From Eisenbergiella tayi (GTDB taxonomy: Bacteria; Bacillota; Clostridia; Lachnospirales; Lachnospiraceae): a stretch of DNA of 64,000 nt. The stretch covers positions 862,808 through 926,807 of the forward strand of contig NZ_MPDJ01000001.1 in assembly GCF_001881565.1 (NCBI RefSeq), given 5' to 3'. Of the stretch, positions 60,998-64,000 are shown piece by piece. The notes beneath the pieces were generated by a model. The model saw nothing but the letters and a program-made list of their open reading frames with translations, was not told the origin of the DNA and searched no databases. The number at the start of each line of letters is the position of its first letter. Within the stretch, counting starts at the first letter, position 1. A program made the translations under genes and the position numbers.

Positions 60998-62749
60998 TTA
61001 TCTTTCTCTTGCGATCTGCCCGTTTTCTACCCGGTAAACCATATCACACTTTTCAATGGTCTGCAGACGGTGGGCAATAATAATAAGAGTCTTGCGTCCG
61101 TGAAGCCGGTTAATGGAATCCATAATGGCTGCTTCTGTTTCATTGTCGAGCGCAGAAGTCGCTTCATCCAGAACCAGAACCTCCGGATCCTCAAACAAAG
61201 CCCTGGCAATCCCGATACGCTGACGCTGTCCTCCGGAAAGACGGATTCCCCGCTCCCCGATTCCCGTATCCAGCCCTTCCGGAAGCCCCTTCACGAACTC
61301 GTCAAGCTGCGCCTCCTTCAATGCCTGCCATACCTTGTTATCATCAATTTCCTCATCCGGAACGCCGAATGCCACATTCTTTCTGATAGATGCATCAATC
61401 ATGAAAATAGTCTGCGGAATATAGCCGATATTTTTCAGCCACTCCTCATAGTGTTCCCTGACTTCCACGCCGTCAGCCAGAATACTTCCTTCCTGGATAT
61501 TCAAAAGCCCCAGAAGGACGTCAATAATTGTAGTTTTTCCCGCTCCGGAGGTTCCCACCACTCCTACAGAACATCCCACCGGAATTTCCATATCCGCATG
61601 ATTGAAAATGAGGACATCCGTATTCGGATATTTATAGACAATATCCTTTAATTCTATTTTTTTCAGAACCGGCAGTTTTTTAATCTCTTTTCTTGCCTCA
61701 TAGGCCTCCGCGTCATAATTTACATTTCTGTCATTAATCTCCTCCTGCAGGTTATCACTGACCCCCATGAAAAAGGGCTCAAAATAGGATATGGAGGTAA
61801 GGTAATTATTGATCCGGTTGGCGCTGGGCAGAAGCCTCATGGCTGCAACCGCAAAAACACCGATCTGAGTGATCATCGCCGCCACTTCTTTTCCCGAAGC
61901 AATCTGTAAAATCAGATACAGCACAAGACCTGCAATACAGACTGTTTCGATCAGAAGACGGGGGGTCGCATTATAAATATTATATTTTTGTACCGCTCCC
62001 ACATAACCTGCGCCGCATTTGGAATATTCATTGATGAAATAACTTTCCTTATTGGCAATTTTGATTTCCTTGATTCCCATCACGGACTGATCAATCCACT
62101 TATACAGGCCGCTGTAATATTCCTGATTATCCTCTCCCGCCTTTATCATGATAGGCTTTAAAATACATTTGATAACCAGAAGCACAATAACCAGAAGCAG
62201 GGCTATCGTCAGAATCATCATGGGATCCTGTGTCATCAGCACGATGACCAGAACGAGAAACATAATAATTTCACTCAGCAGCTGAAGAGAAGAAAGGATG
62301 AGCCCGTACATATTATTTACATCGGAAGTAATGCTTCTCTGGATGACGGAGGTATCCGCATTCAGATAATACTCGTAGGGCCGTTCCATAAAATTAATCA
62401 TCATACGCCGGGACGTGGCAAACTGATTGGTATATACGAAACGCAGCTGCACCACATTTTGGAAATATAAGAACACATTCTTTACCACAAAGGCCGCGAT
62501 GATGACCAGCAGCATCACAATGGTAAACTGGGAAGTGCTCTTCATCCCGAGGAAACGGTAAATGTCGCCCAGATATCCGTCCCCGTTCACCGCCTCCGGA
62601 TCCAGAAGCGTCGTAATTATGGGAATAACAAGTCCGATACTGCAGGCTTCCAGCGCCGCCCCTATAATCATCAGCACTACAATTCCGCCCATCTTGGCTT
62701 TTTGCTTTCCATCCAGAAGGACGTTCATTTTTTTTAAAATTTTCTTCAT
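60998..62749 (-). CDS. PglK/MsbA-type ABC exporter, second copy
   Basis: The protein (583 aa) has six membrane segments in residues 20-320 and a nucleotide-binding domain with Walker A GTSGAGKTT at 399-407, LSGGQRQRIGIARALF, VLVLDEATSALD and IIAHRL. It is a paralogue of 1242-3005, with the same NAD-type phrase EYYLNADTS before the second half. It is the likely flippase for the lipid-linked glycan made by this operon. AAGGT lies before the ATG. Confidence 0.87.
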   Translation of the reverse strand: MKKILKKMNVLLDGKQKAKMGGIVVLMIIGAALEACSIGLVIPIITTLLDPEAVNGDGYLGDIYRFLGMKSTSQFTIVMLLVIIAAFVVKNVFLYFQNVVQLRFVYTNQFATSRRMMINFMERPYEYYLNADTSVIQRSITSDVNNMYGLILSSLQLLSEIIMFLVLVIVLMTQDPMMILTIALLLVIVLLVIKCILKPIMIKAGEDNQEYYSGLYKWIDQSVMGIKEIKIANKESYFINEYSKCGAGYVGAVQKYNIYNATPRLLIETVCIAGLVLYLILQIASGKEVAAMITQIGVFAVAAMRLLPSANRINNYLTSISYFEPFFMGVSDNLQEEINDRNVNYDAEAYEARKEIKKLPVLKKIELKDIVYKYPNTDVLIFNHADMEIPVGCSVGVVGTSGAGKTTIIDVLLGLLNIQEGSILADGVEVREHYEEWLKNIGYIPQTIFMIDASIRKNVAFGVPDEEIDDNKVWQALKEAQLDEFVKGLPEGLDTGIGERGIRLSGGQRQRIGIARALFEDPEVLVLDEATSALDNETEAAIMDSINRLHGRKTLIIIAHRLQTIEKCDMVYRVENGQIARER

Positions 62750-62777
62750 ATGATACCTTATCCTTTTATCTGATAAC

Positions 62778-62797
62778 CGTTCAGACAGGTCTGAGCG
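62778..62797. repeat. Extragenic palindrome (TCAGAC/GTCTGA type)
   Basis: CGTTCAGACAGGTCTGAGCG is a dyad between the GT52-like and ABC genes, flanked by ATAAC and ATTAC. It is a near copy of the core at 45233-45248. Confidence 0.68.
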
Positions 62798-62798
62798 A

Positions 62799-63869
62799 TT
62801 ACTTTATCTGCTCATTCTGCCTGTGAATTTCCGGGTCTTCATATTTATCCATGAAATCTTCCCCCAAAAACACCGTTTCCTCGGCAAACCGGATAGAGGA
62901 AGGAACCGTAAATACGGAAATTACCTTCTTCACGCGGATATCCGGCAAAAAATTCATCATTTCCATGGGAAATCTGCCTGACAGCACCACACAGTCCGGA
63001 AATTCCGACTCATAGTCCAGGACATCCCTGGGATGAGGCTTCATGATCACCTGCGCATCTTTTCCATAAATATCGATAATATCCCGAAAAATCCGTTTCC
63101 GCGTCTCCAAATCACAAAGCGGTTCTGTAAGTATGAGAATCTTATTCTCATGATTTTCCCCGCTGGAAAGCTGGGTTACAAGCCGCTCCTTATTTTCAAG
63201 AAAGATACCCAGCAGGCAGTCCTTATCCGCTTCCGTCAGATTTTCCACCAGCTTTTCCCTGGAACACTCCACATATTTGGGACAGGGATACTCCAGAACG
63301 GAAATATCATTTACTTCCATATCCAGACAATATTTTCCCCACCCGTTTTGAATGAAAATCAGATTCCGGGAAGCCAGAAATGCCTTCAGACCGAAATGTC
63401 CCCTGTTATCATATCTGGCCGTATCATAATACCGGATACAATCCAGGCCATCCTCCAGGGCATGATAATATATTTTTTTCCAGCTCAGATAATATCCGAT
63501 CGGATCGGAATCACAAAACACATAAATATCCTTATACTGCCGGAAGTCCACCGGGATATAAGGCTCCTGAAGCTTTCCCAGCAGCTTGCAGAACTTCATT
63601 CTGGAAAACATATTTAATATCAGGTTTCCCCTGTTTCTGTGATATTTACGCAGAACAGGAAAAAAATCTTCTTCCTTTTCCTCAAAAATAAAAATCTGCC
63701 GGAAAAGACCGGAACGCTCAGCCCTGGCCTTCAAATCCCCAAAATCATTGGACATCGTACTCAGCACCAGGCAAGCTTCTCCCCTCTTTGCACCGGGCAG
63801 GTTCAACTCCTTCAGACAGGCAATATACACATGATAAAACGTATGGCACACATAGATCCTCTCGTTCAT
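62799..63869 (-). CDS. GT52/polysialyltransferase-like glycosyltransferase
   Basis: The protein (356 aa) begins YVCHTFYHVYIACLKEL, and has ILILTEPL and VIMKPHPRD in the C-terminal half. The HP motif and this start resemble family 52 and polysialyl-type GT-B transferases of lipooligosaccharide and capsule clusters. No sialic acid synthesis genes are in the window, so a different donor is likely. GAAGGAG precedes the ATG and a good promoter lies upstream, making this the first gene of the main operon. Confidence 0.7.
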   Translation of the reverse strand: MNERIYVCHTFYHVYIACLKELNLPGAKRGEACLVLSTMSNDFGDLKARAERSGLFRQIFIFEEKEEDFFPVLRKYHRNRGNLILNMFSRMKFCKLLGKLQEPYIPVDFRQYKDIYVFCDSDPIGYYLSWKKIYYHALEDGLDCIRYYDTARYDNRGHFGLKAFLASRNLIFIQNGWGKYCLDMEVNDISVLEYPCPKYVECSREKLVENLTEADKDCLLGIFLENKERLVTQLSSGENHENKILILTEPLCDLETRKRIFRDIIDIYGKDAQVIMKPHPRDVLDYESEFPDCVVLSGRFPMEMMNFLPDIRVKKVISVFTVPSSIRFAEETVFLGEDFMDKYEDPEIHRQNEQIK

Positions 63870-63892
63870 GCCGCTGCTCCTTCATAAAATTC

Positions 63893-63920
63893 GTTATATT
63901 TTACCATACATCGCTGTCAA
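63893..63920 (-). promoter_or_regulatory. Promoter of the main polysaccharide operon
   Basis: On the minus strand a perfect TTGACA (63915-63920) and TATAAC (63893-63898) are 16 bp apart, about 24 bp before the GT52-like start. It is one of the best promoters in the window. Confidence 0.62.
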
Positions 63921-63935
63921 AAAGCAAATTACACT

Positions 63936-64000
63936 CTAATTCCGTAAGAGTTCCCGTGCATTCTGTGCCAGCGGCCTGTGGCTCTGTCTCGTGCGGCCTG
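63936..64000 (-). CDS. Possible C-terminal end of an upstream gene (cut by window edge)
   Basis: One minus-strand frame is open from the edge to a TAG at 63936 and ends PLAQNARELLRN. The text would suit the C-terminal helix of a GT4 transferase, but 21 codons are too few to identify it and other frames are also open for most of the distance. Confidence 0.25.
   Translation of the reverse strand, partial: GRTRQSHRPLAQNARELLRN

Overview
The window looks like a piece of chromosome from a low-to-mid GC anaerobic Firmicute, most likely a Lachnospiraceae/Clostridia member. The reasons are the strong AGGAGG-type ribosome binding sites, frequent ATGA-type stop/start overlaps, a CotH-VTC-DUF4956 gene trio, an Rpn-type nuclease gene, paired DUF2975/HTH genes, and an Opp peptide importer. 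No rRNA, tRNA, CRISPR array or intact insertion sequence was seen.

Layout. (1) Positions 1-13477, minus strand: a glycan operon with its own promoter at about 13559-13587. It holds GT4 and GT2 glycosyltransferases, two GT11 (fucosyltransferase-type) enzymes, two asparagine-synthetase-like amidotransferases, a deacetylase-fold protein, an SGNH-like membrane-anchored protein and a PglK/MsbA-type ABC exporter. (2) 13588-16987, minus: CotH, VTC-domain and DUF4956 genes plus a small ORF, ending in a clear terminator; a divergent SGNH-like gene lies on the plus strand (17256-18323). (3) 18598-30884: a peptide-use island with a dipeptide epimerase, an oppBCDF-amidohydrolase-LysR operon, a divergent oppA lipoprotein gene and a penicillin-binding-protein-like serine hydrolase. 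An Rpn-type nuclease gene interrupts it. (4) 30980-35007: two DUF2975 membrane proteins with an XRE regulator, then an ABC_ATPase (PF09818-like) gene. (5) 35179-39569, minus: a short glycan operon (formyltransferase, DUF2334 deacetylase, two GT4, GNAT). (6) 39990-63869, minus: the main polysaccharide operon. It covers a GalNAcA-type pathway (nucleotide-sugar dehydrogenase plus C4-epimerase), a 4-amino-4,6-dideoxyhexose pathway (PglF/PglE-like and WecE-like), a PglC-like priming transferase, a second PglK-like ABC flippase, a Wzy/O-ligase-like membrane protein, a GtrB-like transferase, large membrane proteins, an acyltransferase and a GT52-like transferase.

Together, regions 1, 5 and 6 could build, amidate, formylate or acetylate, fucosylate and export a lipid-linked surface glycan rich in amino and uronic sugars. 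ABC flippases appear to take the place of Wzx. Region 3 could import and break down peptides, possibly cell-wall peptides.

The most unusual structure is a set of four very long, nearly perfect inverted repeats (about 270-345 bp each) at 6977-7296, 21015-21358, 32925-33195 and 39681-39981. Their arms are unrelated to each other in sequence, yet three share a conserved core at the tip: AYGCAGATGAGACC, then a variable hairpin, then GGGCTCATCG, then TGYCCGG. Three of the four end 4-8 bp from the stop codon of a minus-strand gene, and none has a flanking T-run. They look like a family of structured RNAs or cruciform DNA elements. A second, smaller family of palindromes (TCAGAC/GTCTGA and GTAACTG/CAGTTAC types) sits at gene junctions in the main polysaccharide operon.
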